From NCBI GenBank assembly GCA_963697355.1, contig CAVONV010000025.1, forward strand, positions 62,001 to 126,000: a stretch of 64,000 nucleotides of DNA, read 5' to 3'. The DNA comes from CAVONV01 sp963697355. GTDB lineage: Bacteria > Acidobacteriota > Vicinamibacteria > Marinacidobacterales > DATDRI01. How positions within the stretch are numbered: the first letter of the stretch is position 1; every line of letters starts with the position of its first letter. Below, in pieces: positions 55,048-63,855 of the stretch. Made by a program: the position numbers and the translations under genes. Below the pieces are notes generated by a model that saw only the letters and a list, made by a program, of their open reading frames with translations, had not been told where the DNA came from and made no database searches.

Positions 55048-56016
55048 ATGCCGTGGAATTTTCTTGCGTTTCTTTTGTTGGGATGGGTTTCCGTGGCCAG
55101 CGGGCAGAATGCGTCCCGAACGCTCACATTGACTGTTGATGACGTCCCGGTCGTCAAGGGTGAGGGTCTCGAATCACTTCAGCTAGTAACCGAACGTATT
55201 CTAGAGACGCTCGAGCGACATCACACCCCTGCTATCGGCTTCGTCAACGAAGGAAGAATCTACGTGCGTGACGAAGTAGACGAACGGATCCACGCTCTCG
55301 AGAGCTGGTTGGAAGCGGGAATGATTCTCGGTAACCACACGTACTCGCACCTGTCGCTCCATGATGTGCCTCTGGCAAGGTACGAGGATGATGTCATCAA
55401 GGGTGAAGTCATTACGCGTCGCATCATGGAAGAACGAGGGCTGAAACTGCGGCACTTCAGGTATCCCTACACCAACACAGGCTCGACCGTCGAGATCAAA
55501 CGGGCCTTCGAGACGTTTCTCAAGGAGCGGGACTATGAAGTGGCCCCTTTCACGGTGGACACCGCCGACTATATCTTCGACGCGATCTATGCGAGAGCGC
55601 TCGCCGATCAAGACTCCGAGCTGGCCGAACGAGTACGTGCTGCGTATCTAGACTATACGGACACCGTGTTCGAATTCTGCGAAAAACTCTCGACGCGTCT
55701 GTTCGGCTACGAGATTCCTCAGATTCTTTTGATACACGCGAATCGTGTCAACGCTGACAGTTTGGGAGATGTGATCGAACGGCTCGAGAAGCGCGGCTAC
55801 CAGTTCATTTCCCTTGACGAGGCGTTGCGAGACGCAGCCTATCTGACACCCGATGAGTTCGTTGGCCCCATGGGCCCCTCGTGGCTTCATCGCTGGAGTC
55901 TGAATAAAGGTATCCCCATGAAGGAAATCAACGGCAAGTGGTTTCCAGCAACATTGCTTGAGGAGCCGGATCCGCCGAAGTTTTTTCTGGAACTATACGG
56001 AGAGCTCAGCAAATGA
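55048..56016 (+). CDS. Polysaccharide deacetylase-like protein (exported)
   Basis: 322 residues with a signal peptide (about 1-19, ending ASG). NodB-type residues: Asp31-Asp32 in TVDDVP, the HxxxH-like GNHTYSH, RYPYTNTG, and a C-terminal ILLIHANR. It would remove acetyl or similar groups from a polysaccharide; substrate unknown. The stop overlaps trpF-like by four bases, an unusual partnership. Confidence 0.85.
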   Translation: MPWNFLAFLLLGWVSVASGQNASRTLTLTVDDVPVVKGEGLESLQLVTERILETLERHHTPAIGFVNEGRIYVRDEVDERIHALESWLEAGMILGNHTYSHLSLHDVPLARYEDDVIKGEVITRRIMEERGLKLRHFRYPYTNTGSTVEIKRAFETFLKERDYEVAPFTVDTADYIFDAIYARALADQDSELAERVRAAYLDYTDTVFEFCEKLSTRLFGYEIPQILLIHANRVNADSLGDVIERLEKRGYQFISLDEALRDAAYLTPDEFVGPMGPSWLHRWSLNKGIPMKEINGKWFPATLLEEPDPPKFFLELYGELSK

Positions 56017-56666
56017 CTATTCCCCGTATCAAGATTTGCTGCATACAGAGTGTCGAAGAAGCGGCTCTAGCGATCCGTTGGGGGGCCTCGGCGTTGGGTT
56101 TGGTCTCCGAAATGCCTAGCGGTCCCGGTGTCATTTCCGAGGACCGAATTACAGAGATTGCTGGAACGGCCCCGCCGGGCGTGTCGACTTTCCTACTGAC
56201 GGCCAAGACCGATGTACCCGCGATCGTCGCTCAACAACGGCGCACCGGCGTCGATACCTTGCAGCTCGTTGACGAGCTGGCGTCAGGGGCGCATGAGGCA
56301 CTTCGACGCTCGCTGCCGGGTGTACGACTCGTTCAAGTCATCCATGTCGTCGACGAAGGTTCCGTGGAACAGGCGAAGGCCGTCGCGCCCCATGTCGATG
56401 CCATTTTGTTGGATTCGGGCAATCCTAACTTGTCCGTCAAAGAGCTCGGTGGAACGGGAAGAACGCACGACTGGACGGTCAGTCGCAAGATTCGGGAAGC
56501 CATCGACAAACCACTCTTCCTCGCGGGAGGATTGAATTCATCCAACGTGCGTGAGGCCTTCGAAAAAGTCGCTCCTTACGGAATCGACATTTGCAGTGGG
56601 GTACGAACCGACGGCCACCTCGATAAAGCCAAGCTTCAGTCCTTCGTTAGGAACGCGAACGGTTGA
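56013..56666 (+). CDS. Phosphoribosylanthranilate isomerase-like protein (TrpF family)
   Basis: 217 residues, a TIM barrel. Active-site Cys9 in RIKICC; the usual KICG glycine is Cys10. LLDSGNP supplies the general acid, GGTGRTHDW, FLAGGLNSSNVREA and GIDICSGVRTDG the phosphate sites. TrpF isomerises phosphoribosylanthranilate in tryptophan synthesis, but this gene is outside a trp operon and belongs to a recognisable KICC clade, so the true substrate is uncertain. Confidence 0.8.
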   Translation: MTIPRIKICCIQSVEEAALAIRWGASALGLVSEMPSGPGVISEDRITEIAGTAPPGVSTFLLTAKTDVPAIVAQQRRTGVDTLQLVDELASGAHEALRRSLPGVRLVQVIHVVDEGSVEQAKAVAPHVDAILLDSGNPNLSVKELGGTGRTHDWTVSRKIREAIDKPLFLAGGLNSSNVREAFEKVAPYGIDICSGVRTDGHLDKAKLQSFVRNANG

Positions 56667-56679
56667 GCCGTCGTCAGGC

Positions 56680-57375
56680 TCACTCTCTGGCGCCCGCATC
56701 TCGAAGCATGCGTGCGATCTCGTGGTGCTCGTGGCGCTCCGCGCCGATGAGTGCCGTCCAGCCGTTGCTGGCTCGCTGATTGACGTCCGCCCCAGACTTC
56801 AACAACGAGGTGACGATTTCGGCGTGGCCCCCTTTAGCCGCCTCCAACAATGCAAAATTCCCGGCATTCGACTGAAGGTTCGGGTCCGCGCCCGCAGTCA
56901 ATAGCTCACGAGCCGCCTGCGTTTTCCCTTCCGCCGCTGCGGCAATCAAGGCCGTTCGACCGTGCGAGGTCTTGCCGTTCACATTGGCTCCCGATTGGAG
57001 GAGGAAGTGGACGATTTCAGTGCGGCCGCGAGCCGCCGCGATCATGAGGGGAGTCTCTCCGTTTGATGAGCGCGCATTCACATTGGCGCCAGCTGCAACC
57101 TTCGCTCTAACTTCGTCTAACTGTCCTTGCTCCACGGTCTTTGCCAACTCGAGGTCGAGATCCGTTGTTTCCGCAGGATGGACCTTCGTCTCACCATGCC
57201 CGATCCCGAGCTTGTCCTTCGCGGAACCGACAACGCTCTCGACTCCGTCCTTTGCTCCGTCGATGACATCACCTACGCCACCAGGCAGCATGTCACCGAC
57301 ATCCCCGAATTTTTCCGGGAAGAGCAAGAAGAGAATGAGGACGGCTACCGCGAGCACAACGAACAAACGGAGCAT
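56680..57375 (-). CDS. Membrane-anchored ankyrin repeat protein
   Basis: 231 residues: a single N-terminal membrane helix (about 2-20), a Gly/Asp-rich linker, then four ankyrin repeats (about 85-228) with GETPLMIAAARGRTEIVHFLL and HGRTALIAAAAEGKTQ. A scaffold for protein-protein contact. Its stop lies 13 bp from the trpF-like stop, convergent. Confidence 0.85.
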   Translation of the reverse strand: MLRLFVVLAVAVLILFLLFPEKFGDVGDMLPGGVGDVIDGAKDGVESVVGSAKDKLGIGHGETKVHPAETTDLDLELAKTVEQGQLDEVRAKVAAGANVNARSSNGETPLMIAAARGRTEIVHFLLQSGANVNGKTSHGRTALIAAAAEGKTQAARELLTAGADPNLQSNAGNFALLEAAKGGHAEIVTSLLKSGADVNQRASNGWTALIGAERHEHHEIARMLRDAGARE

Positions 57376-57561
57376 AGCTTCAATATTACCTCACATAGGA
57401 ATACAACGCCCAGACGCAAGCTCCTCACGATCAATCTCCACGAAGCCACCGGCATCGAGGCAGAGCCGGCGCGGCCGCGCGGAGTCGAACGCAAGCTTTG
57501 GAGTGGTTGGAGCACAAGTTGGGAAGTGATTTGTTCGGTTGTTTTTGACACTGGCATCGCC

Positions 57562-57573
57562 TTGTATATGCAA
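57562..57573. promoter_or_regulatory. Near-copy of the MarR operator palindrome
   Basis: TTGTATATGCAA differs by one base from TTGTATATACAA, which lies upstream of the MarR gene. It is 18 bp beyond that gene's 3' end and 187 bp upstream of the ankyrin gene, so MarR could also control the latter. The gap 57376-57591 holds no gene. Confidence 0.45.
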
Positions 57574-57591
57574 ACATCTGCCGAAATTTTT

Positions 57592-58047
57592 TTAGCGGCC
57601 GGCTTCCATCTCTTTTGAAAGGCCCTGCAGCAGCTCCACGCCCGTATCCCCCAGAATAGCGGCGGACTTCCCCTGTGCATCTTTCCAGGCAGGATAGGCG
57701 CGGCGGAGCAAACTCTTCCCATGGGTGGTTAGTTGGAACGGATGGGCACGGCCATCGTTGTCATCCAGGATCTCGATCCATCCCTTGGCTCGCATCCGTT
57801 CCACGTTGCGGGAGAGCGTCGACGTATCCAGCTTCAAGATCTGACAGACCTCGGCTGGACGGGCGCGACCGAGCTTTTGAACTACCACTAAAATGTTCAT
57901 TTGACTGACCTTGAGCCCCAGTGGTCGAAGTGCTTCATCGTAGACATGGGTGATGACTCGGTTGAGAAGTCGCGCTCGGACAGCCAGGCAATTTTCGGCG
58001 ATGTCCTCGACATGCTGGGCCAACTCTCGGTCTTTCCTCAGCGCCAT
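57592..58047 (-). CDS. MarR-family transcriptional regulator
   Basis: 151 residues: dimerisation helices, then the winged helix with GLKVSQMNILVVVQKLG, RPAEVCQILKLDTSTLSRNVERM and DDNDGRAHPFQLT. Likely senses a small ligand and autoregulates via the palindrome just upstream. Divergent from the M14 peptidase. Confidence 0.9.
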   Translation of the reverse strand: MALRKDRELAQHVEDIAENCLAVRARLLNRVITHVYDEALRPLGLKVSQMNILVVVQKLGRARPAEVCQILKLDTSTLSRNVERMRAKGWIEILDDNDGRAHPFQLTTHGKSLLRRAYPAWKDAQGKSAAILGDTGVELLQGLSKEMEAGR

Positions 58048-58054
58048 ATTTTAA

Positions 58055-58066
58055 TTGTATATACAA
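58055..58066. promoter_or_regulatory. Palindromic operator upstream of marR
   Basis: A perfect 12-base palindrome, TTGTATATACAA, ends 7 bases before the MarR start codon. It would block its own gene and perhaps the divergent peptidase gene 166 bp away. Confidence 0.6.
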
Positions 58067-58231
58067 AGACAGGGCATGTCAAGGGGCGCCCCATCTTTTT
58101 CGATCTACAACCTGGAACGTGATAAAAAGTAGGTCGAGCAAGCGAACGATCCTAGCAGACGATGTGGTTGAAGCTTACTGTTCGAAGTTGCTCTCGTTGA
58201 ATCACCCGTTCCATGTCAAAGGAGTACACCT

Positions 58232-59986
58232 ATGATGACCAAGCTTGCGAGAGCCCTAACCATCGCGCTCGCCATTTCCTCGATGCTCCCGGTAGCCTTC
58301 GCTAGCCAGGATATCCAAACCCCGGGAGAACAAACGAAATTCCAGGCCGGGCCCACCATGTACGACGACTTGATGGAGTTCGTCTACGAATTGGATTCGA
58401 AGAGCGACCTGATGCAGGTCAAGAAAGTCACTCAGACGCTTCGGGGCCGAGACGTGGTGCTTTGTGTCATGTCCAATCCTCCCATCTACCAGCCTTCGGA
58501 CATCATGGGCTCCGACAAGCCCATCGTTCTCATCGTCAACAACGTCCACGGCAGTGAGGTTGCGGGGCGGGAAGCCAGTCTCATCCTCATGCGGGATCTT
58601 CTGTTCGGGGAACTACGGCCTCTTCTCGACAGGGTTGTCGTCCTCAATATCCCCACCATCAATCCCGATGGATCCGAAGTCGGAAGGCGGACCAACGAGC
58701 AAGGCCTCGACATGAACCGGGACTACCTCAAGCTCGAGTCGCAGGAGATCCAGGCTCTCGTCACGAAGGTCCTTACCGATTGGCAGCCCGACATCCACGT
58801 CGATACCCACCACGGCGGAACGGCACCCTACACCCTGACCTATCAGACCATCATGAATCCCGCCGGTGACGAAGGAATCATGAAACTGGCCAACGAGATG
58901 ATCGTTCCCCGCATCCGCAAGGAGCTCCGGGCCGAAGACTACGATGGCTTTTGGTATTCAGGTCCTCGTACGGTGGATGGCAAAGCCGGATGGGGACCCA
59001 CTTCTGTCGAACCGCGCAAGCAGCACGTTTATTCCGGGCTTTCCAACATCGTGGACTTTCTCTTCGAGACCCCTTCCGGGACGCACCGCGTCATCGAGAA
59101 CGGCACCAAGGTCGTTCCCGTTCCCGAAGAGGAAAAGTTCAAGCACCAAGTTCGCGGTGAATACATCGGTGAGCGAGAGTTGATTCGGTTTGCCGCCGAC
59201 GAGCCTGCGCTTCTTCGACGCACCGTGCGGGAAGCCAAAGAGCGGGCCACCAAACTGGGGGCTGACGATACCGACGACGATCAAATCGTCCTCGACTACA
59301 TACAAGTTGCCAAGATGGAAGAGCAGATCTGGCGGGATACGAAATGGGAAGAGCGGCAAGGTCAGGAAGGCGACCCCTCTTCTTCTATGGATCGAGAAGG
59401 TCCCGTGGAATACGAGCTCCTGAATCTTCCCGTTTTCACCAAGTTCGAGCCCACTCGAACCACGACACGACCTTGGGGTTACATGTTGCCGCCGCAAATG
59501 GCGACCGTTGTTCCGCTACTGCTCGAGCACGACATCACGATCCAGAAGCTGATTGAGCCGGTGAGTCTGGAAGTCGAAGCTTACTACGCTACGGAAATGA
59601 CCAACGAGGAGTATTTCCAGGGTCACTACTTGAACAAAGTCAAAGCCGTCAAGAAGACGGAAACCATCGATTTCCCGGTGGGGTCTTTCTTCGTTCCGGC
59701 CGGCCAACCCAAGTCGAATCTGATTTGCTACATCTTCGAGCCGGAGACGGATGACAACCTCATAACTTGGGGTTTCCTCGATACCTACCTACAAGCGATG
59801 GACGAGGAAGGAACCAAGAAGTACATCGAGCGAATGACCCGAATGCGGGCTAGGTTCGAAGGCTCCGATGCGCCGGCGCCTCCGGGACAACCCATCCCAA
59901 TGTACCGCTTGATGAAGAAGACGGAAATCAAGGGACCTCTGGCCGAACCGTTCAACACCAACGAACGCAATCAGTACACGAGATAA
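58232..59986 (+). CDS. Exported M14-family zinc carboxypeptidase
   Basis: 584 residues. Signal peptide about 1-24. Zinc ligands: His106 and Glu109 in NNVHGSEVAGRE, and a histidine near 193 in HVDTHHGG. NPDGSEVGRR, MNRDYLKLE and the LFETPSGTHRVIENG region follow family order. It removes C-terminal residues from peptides in the periplasm or outside. ATG follows GGAG with 7-base spacing. Terminated by the hairpin at 60.0 kb. Confidence 0.88.
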   Translation: MMTKLARALTIALAISSMLPVAFASQDIQTPGEQTKFQAGPTMYDDLMEFVYELDSKSDLMQVKKVTQTLRGRDVVLCVMSNPPIYQPSDIMGSDKPIVLIVNNVHGSEVAGREASLILMRDLLFGELRPLLDRVVVLNIPTINPDGSEVGRRTNEQGLDMNRDYLKLESQEIQALVTKVLTDWQPDIHVDTHHGGTAPYTLTYQTIMNPAGDEGIMKLANEMIVPRIRKELRAEDYDGFWYSGPRTVDGKAGWGPTSVEPRKQHVYSGLSNIVDFLFETPSGTHRVIENGTKVVPVPEEEKFKHQVRGEYIGERELIRFAADEPALLRRTVREAKERATKLGADDTDDDQIVLDYIQVAKMEEQIWRDTKWEERQGQEGDPSSSMDREGPVEYELLNLPVFTKFEPTRTTTRPWGYMLPPQMATVVPLLLEHDITIQKLIEPVSLEVEAYYATEMTNEEYFQGHYLNKVKAVKKTETIDFPVGSFFVPAGQPKSNLICYIFEPETDDNLITWGFLDTYLQAMDEEGTKKYIERMTRMRARFEGSDAPAPPGQPIPMYRLMKKTEIKGPLAEPFNTNERNQYTR

Positions 59987-60000
59987 GCTCCCACCCACGT

Positions 60001-60034
60001 CCCTCCCCCCGAGCGACTTTGTTCGGGGAGAGGG
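60001..60034 (+). terminator. Terminator after M14 gene
   Basis: CCCTCCCCCCGA and TCGGGGAGAGGG pair with one mismatch around a 10-base loop, 14 bp after the stop. No strong T-run. Confidence 0.6.
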
Positions 60035-60078
60035 ATGCCCCATTGCCTTTCTCGAGAGTGGACGTTACATAACCGACG

Positions 60079-60613
60079 ATGGCGATAACCGCCGAGCTTC
60101 CTCCAACGCTTCAAGAAGCCGCAGGTCGATGGACCGAAGTCTGGGGCTGTCCGGGTCTAGAGAAGCGCACCGAGATTCTCATTCAGCTCCCGGTTTCGCG
60201 GGGGACTCGGACGCGCCTACCTCGAAAGACGACAGGTAAGGCTATCGACGAAGCTCCTGAACGAGGAGCGCGAGTTTCTAGAGGAAGCCCTATGTCACGA
60301 GTTGGCGCACATTGCCGTCTGCGAGCTGAACGACAAGAGGTGCCGACCTCACGGGACCGAATGGAAACAGCTCATGCGAGCCGTGGGATTCGAGCCTCGC
60401 ACACGGATTCCAGTTAACGGCGCTCCACCTCTCGTTCGGCGAAAACGGCGACGGCGATACTTGTACCTCCACCGCTGCCCCGTCTGCCAGGCCGAACGCA
60501 CTGCCCGCCGCGCCGTCCGACAGTGGCGATGCGTGAGCTGTGTCGAGGCCGGGCTCGACGGCTCACTCGAGATCTGGCGACGACCGGAACGCCGCGGTTG
60601 GCTGTGGCGGTAG
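60079..60613 (+). pseudogene. SprT-like zinc metalloprotease, frameshifted
   Basis: ATG 60079 starts MAITAELPPTLQEAAGRW. At a G5 run (60200-60204) one extra G shifts the frame, and the continuing sequence reads GLGRAYLERRQVRL, then EEALCHELAHIAVCEL with HExxH, GTEWKQLMRAVGF and the CPVCQAERTARR zinc ribbon, to a stop at 60613. Repaired length about 177 residues. SprT-like proteases act on DNA-protein crosslinks in eukaryotes; the bacterial role is unclear. Confidence 0.78.
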
Positions 60614-60778
60614 GTCGATCTAATCAAGCTCAGAACAATCGGGGAGCGGGTACTGCCCAGATGGAATGCTCGCCCACCATCGGGTAGAGGCGTCTTCCTC
60701 TGTGGACGAACCGAGCCACCGTGAATACAGTCAATCTGACCTCATCGTGACCGATTTTACAGGCAAATCAACCTTGCA

Positions 60779-61894
60779 TTAAGAAGGACCCAGCTCGACC
60801 AGGTCAAACTGGCATTCCGTGCAGATTCTGGCACGATCGCGATATTCCATCTCGCAGACGGGGCAGAACCGAGCGGCGACCGGGTCTTTACGCACCGGCG
60901 GGAGAAGCGCCTCGGGCTCGGACACTTCGACCAGTGGCAGGAGCGCCAGAATCGCTTGTCGGCGCCGCTCCCAGTATTCCAGCCAGGATGGGTCCGTGCA
61001 GCTCTTCAACGCATGGGTTATGCCGTAGAGCTCTGCCCGAAAGACCGACAGGAGCCCATCACGACGCAATGTCGATGCGGCGACCGTCAAATAGTCATAG
61101 CCGCCAAAGATCTCCCGCGTCATTTTGCTGGCCGCGTGGATGGCTGCAGGAGGATAGAGCAGAAACCAAAGGAGCTGACTGAAGTCCACGTTGAAACCCG
61201 CGTCTTGCATCTTGCGGTTTAGGCGGTAGCCCGTTAGGACAACCGCACCGTCAGCTACCAACAGCAGGCCGAGCCACAAGATCAATGTTTGAGTACTGAT
61301 CCAATCGGTGTAGACCATCAAGGGGAGGAAGAGCAGCAGCAAATAGAAAACGACACTGCACATGGAGGTCAACCATCCCAAAGGCCTTTCGATGGATTCT
61401 CGGAGTTGAATCAGACTATCCAGGTCAAAACTCCTCCAATATTTCCGCTCGAGAGCTATCCTCCTTTGATCGTATGGGAGGTCACATAACTCTTGAATCT
61501 CTTCGACGATAGCCGAGGCGAAGCGGTTCGAAGGTAAGCGCGTGCTCGTCTCCTCGCTCCAATGAACGGTCGCGTCATCCCGACGCAGCTCCGTCAGTTC
61601 GTCGTAGGAGAAAAGCTCGAAGCTCTCACGTTCATAGAGCGCGGCCTCGGTGGGATTTCGTTCGCTGAGAACGTAGACGCCCGAGGCGGTGACGCCGATG
61701 GGAATCCGGTGAGACAGATAACTTCGAGTGAAGGGAAACAGGCCTAGGAAGCGCAGCCCGCTTCCCTTGATCGAGAAACGTTCGCCAAGAAGTGAGACAA
61801 AGACAACGTGAAGGGGTTTCAGAAACGCGAGGCCTTCCACAACGCACAGAAAGACCAGCAACGGAAACAGGTCTTGTAGTGTTGTTAGAGGCAC
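60779..61894 (-). CDS. Uncharacterised membrane protein with C-terminal zinc ribbon
   Basis: 371 residues that I do not recognise. An N-terminal hydrophobic stretch (about 8-37), a soluble middle, two to three membrane helices (about 180-245) and an amphipathic region. The C-terminus holds CPVCEMEYRDRARICTEC, a four-Cys zinc ribbon, on the cytoplasmic side if the topology is even. Nothing in the context gives its role. Confidence 0.7.
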   Translation of the reverse strand: MPLTTLQDLFPLLVFLCVVEGLAFLKPLHVVFVSLLGERFSIKGSGLRFLGLFPFTRSYLSHRIPIGVTASGVYVLSERNPTEAALYERESFELFSYDELTELRRDDATVHWSEETSTRLPSNRFASAIVEEIQELCDLPYDQRRIALERKYWRSFDLDSLIQLRESIERPLGWLTSMCSVVFYLLLLFLPLMVYTDWISTQTLILWLGLLLVADGAVVLTGYRLNRKMQDAGFNVDFSQLLWFLLYPPAAIHAASKMTREIFGGYDYLTVAASTLRRDGLLSVFRAELYGITHALKSCTDPSWLEYWERRRQAILALLPLVEVSEPEALLPPVRKDPVAARFCPVCEMEYRDRARICTECQFDLVELGPS

Positions 61895-61924
61895 TCGCGG
61901 TCAGTTCACCACCGAGACCCGCCG

Positions 61925-62470
61925 CTAGCGGCGAGGAAAACCCTGTTGCGGCATCCGAACGGTTTCGGGCCGACCAAAAAGACCCGACACGAGCCGCTTC
62001 AAGAAAGCGATAACCGCCAGGAACCCTACGACCACAAGCTTCCAGGCTTTAGCAAGAACCTTGAAAAGCCCTAGCTTGACAGCAGCCGCCCCAGCGCCCC
62101 CGGCGATCAAAGCCGTCAGCCCATAGCCTGCCAGCTTATCACCTTCGCGGAACTCTGCGTAGCGCTTTCCCTCGACGAACTGATACCCACCGAGCAGTTG
62201 TTCTACTTCCATCTTGTCCGCGGCGAGAGTCGAAGGGTCGGTGACCAACGTGGCCGACATATAGCCTTGCCGTCCCAGAAGCCGGACATTGTAGTTGACC
62301 GACTCGCCGCCGTCCTCGCTCTTACCTGTCACAGCCCAAACCAAGTTATTCGTCAGGGTATCGTAGCGCGGCTCCTCCGACCATCCGACGACATGAATCG
62401 GCGAGAATCCCTGCTCGACGCGGTACGTGTTCGCCTCTTCCGTTCCATCGGAAATACTCTTTAGAATCAC
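61925..62470 (-). pseudogene. DUF2167 membrane protein, 5' truncated
   Basis: The frame begins with a GTG at 62470 inside the upstream gene's stop region. From LKSISDGTEEAN it follows the second half of DUF2167 proteins: VGWSEEPRYD, LVWAVTG, LGRQGYMSATLV, ELLGGYQFVEGKRYAEF, then a membrane-region tail with two helices. The signal peptide and the first ~130 residues are absent, because the adjoining sequence is the aldolase gene. Probably a deletion remnant, though translation via coupling is possible. Confidence 0.65.
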
Positions 62471-63636
62471 GTCGGCATCGACTCCTTGAACAGGTCGGCC
62501 AAGGTTGCGGCATTCGTCCGGTTCAACGTTGGATTGACGTTGACGACAAATCCGCCGAGCTCCTCGTTTGGGCCCGGCAGCAGGATCCCTTTCGACTTCA
62601 GTTTCTCGCGAAAGCGTTGAAGGTTCGTCCCCTTCACGATCACCTTGACGCGGTTGCTGCCGTTGGGGACCTTCTCGATGCCAAACGAACTGTCCTTTTC
62701 GAGCAAGGCAAAAAACGCTTCGGCCGTTTCGACGGCTCGACTGAGCTCGGCCTCGAAGCCATCCAAGTAGTGAAGCACCACGGCGGCATAGGGCCAGGCC
62801 TCCGGAAGACCACCACCAAACAAACGGCGAGTGTGATACATCTGGTCGATCACTTCGTTCGAGCCCGCCAAAATGGCGCCCGCGCCTGCATTGAAGTATT
62901 TCCAGAGGGACACATAGATCGTATCGAAATGGGAAGCGTACTCCTTGGGCGAGATGCCCGTGTACGCGGATGCCATATAGATTCTCGCGCCGTCCAGGTG
63001 TGTCTTGACTCCCTGCTCTCTCGCGAACGAACAGATGTTTTTCATTTCCTCATAGTCAAAGAGCTCACCGAGGCGGCGGCGAACCGGCGATTCGATCACG
63101 ATGACTCCTATCCCCGTCGTGACCCGCCCTGAGTCCGTTCGTTCCATCACAGCCTTCACGTCTTCCAGAGTAAAAGTTGCAGTCTCGGGGGCCAAGGGAA
63201 CAAGGTTCAACTGGCTCAGCTGCTGCAGGCAATCGCCCGAGTCGTTATAGATATGACTGAGATTCTGGACGATGACGCGCGATCGGTTTCCTGCCAGGTT
63301 TCTCACCGCAATCTGATTGGCCAGCGTGCCGGTCGGAAAATAGATCGCGCGTTCTTTCCCCAGGGCCGCAGCCATTTTGACTTCCAGCTCTTCGACAACG
63401 CCTCCGCGCGAGTAGTAGTCCGCTTGAATGTCCTTGTCTTCCATGATGCTCTGGAGCACATGGATGTACTCCGCGGGAGAAAGCGACAGCCCATCCCCAT
63501 AAAACTTCACGAGCTTCTGTTGTGATTCGAGCTCACCCGGATCATACCCTTCGACCGAAGCCACTCCGTCAGCCATTCCAAGCATCGGCGTAGCCGCCAC
63601 CACCTTCATAAAATGTCTTCTATCTATGGATTCCAT
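62467..63636 (-). CDS. Tat-exported threonine-aldolase-like PLP enzyme
   Basis: 389 residues. A twin-arginine signal (DRRHFMKVVAATPMLG) is at the start. The rest is a beta-eliminating lyase fold: FPTGTLANQIAVRNLAG, the cofactor-aspartate region HLDGARIYMAS, the putative PLP lysine in SLWKYFNAGAG, FGGGLPEAWPYA. Family members split threonine or related amino acids; export by Tat would carry the folded PLP-loaded enzyme out. Overlaps the DUF2167 fragment by four bases. Substrate unproven. Confidence 0.8.
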   Translation of the reverse strand: MESIDRRHFMKVVAATPMLGMADGVASVEGYDPGELESQQKLVKFYGDGLSLSPAEYIHVLQSIMEDKDIQADYYSRGGVVEELEVKMAAALGKERAIYFPTGTLANQIAVRNLAGNRSRVIVQNLSHIYNDSGDCLQQLSQLNLVPLAPETATFTLEDVKAVMERTDSGRVTTGIGVIVIESPVRRRLGELFDYEEMKNICSFAREQGVKTHLDGARIYMASAYTGISPKEYASHFDTIYVSLWKYFNAGAGAILAGSNEVIDQMYHTRRLFGGGLPEAWPYAAVVLHYLDGFEAELSRAVETAEAFFALLEKDSSFGIEKVPNGSNRVKVIVKGTNLQRFREKLKSKGILLPGPNEELGGFVVNVNPTLNRTNAATLADLFKESMPT

Positions 63637-63855
63637 CTTATGCCTCCAACCCCTCGGGAACCTTCTTCCCCGTCACGACTTCCCCTGCCCGTTACCGAGC
63701 CCGCGCCCGCTTGACTTCGACAAACGACCCTCCGAGTCAACATCGCCACGATACGAAGCAACCGCTCACTTCCGGCTGGATACTTCGCCACACATTCCCC
63801 GTTTTCGTTCGCGTCTCCTAACGTTGCACGCTGTGTCAGTCATTTGGGCTCCAGC

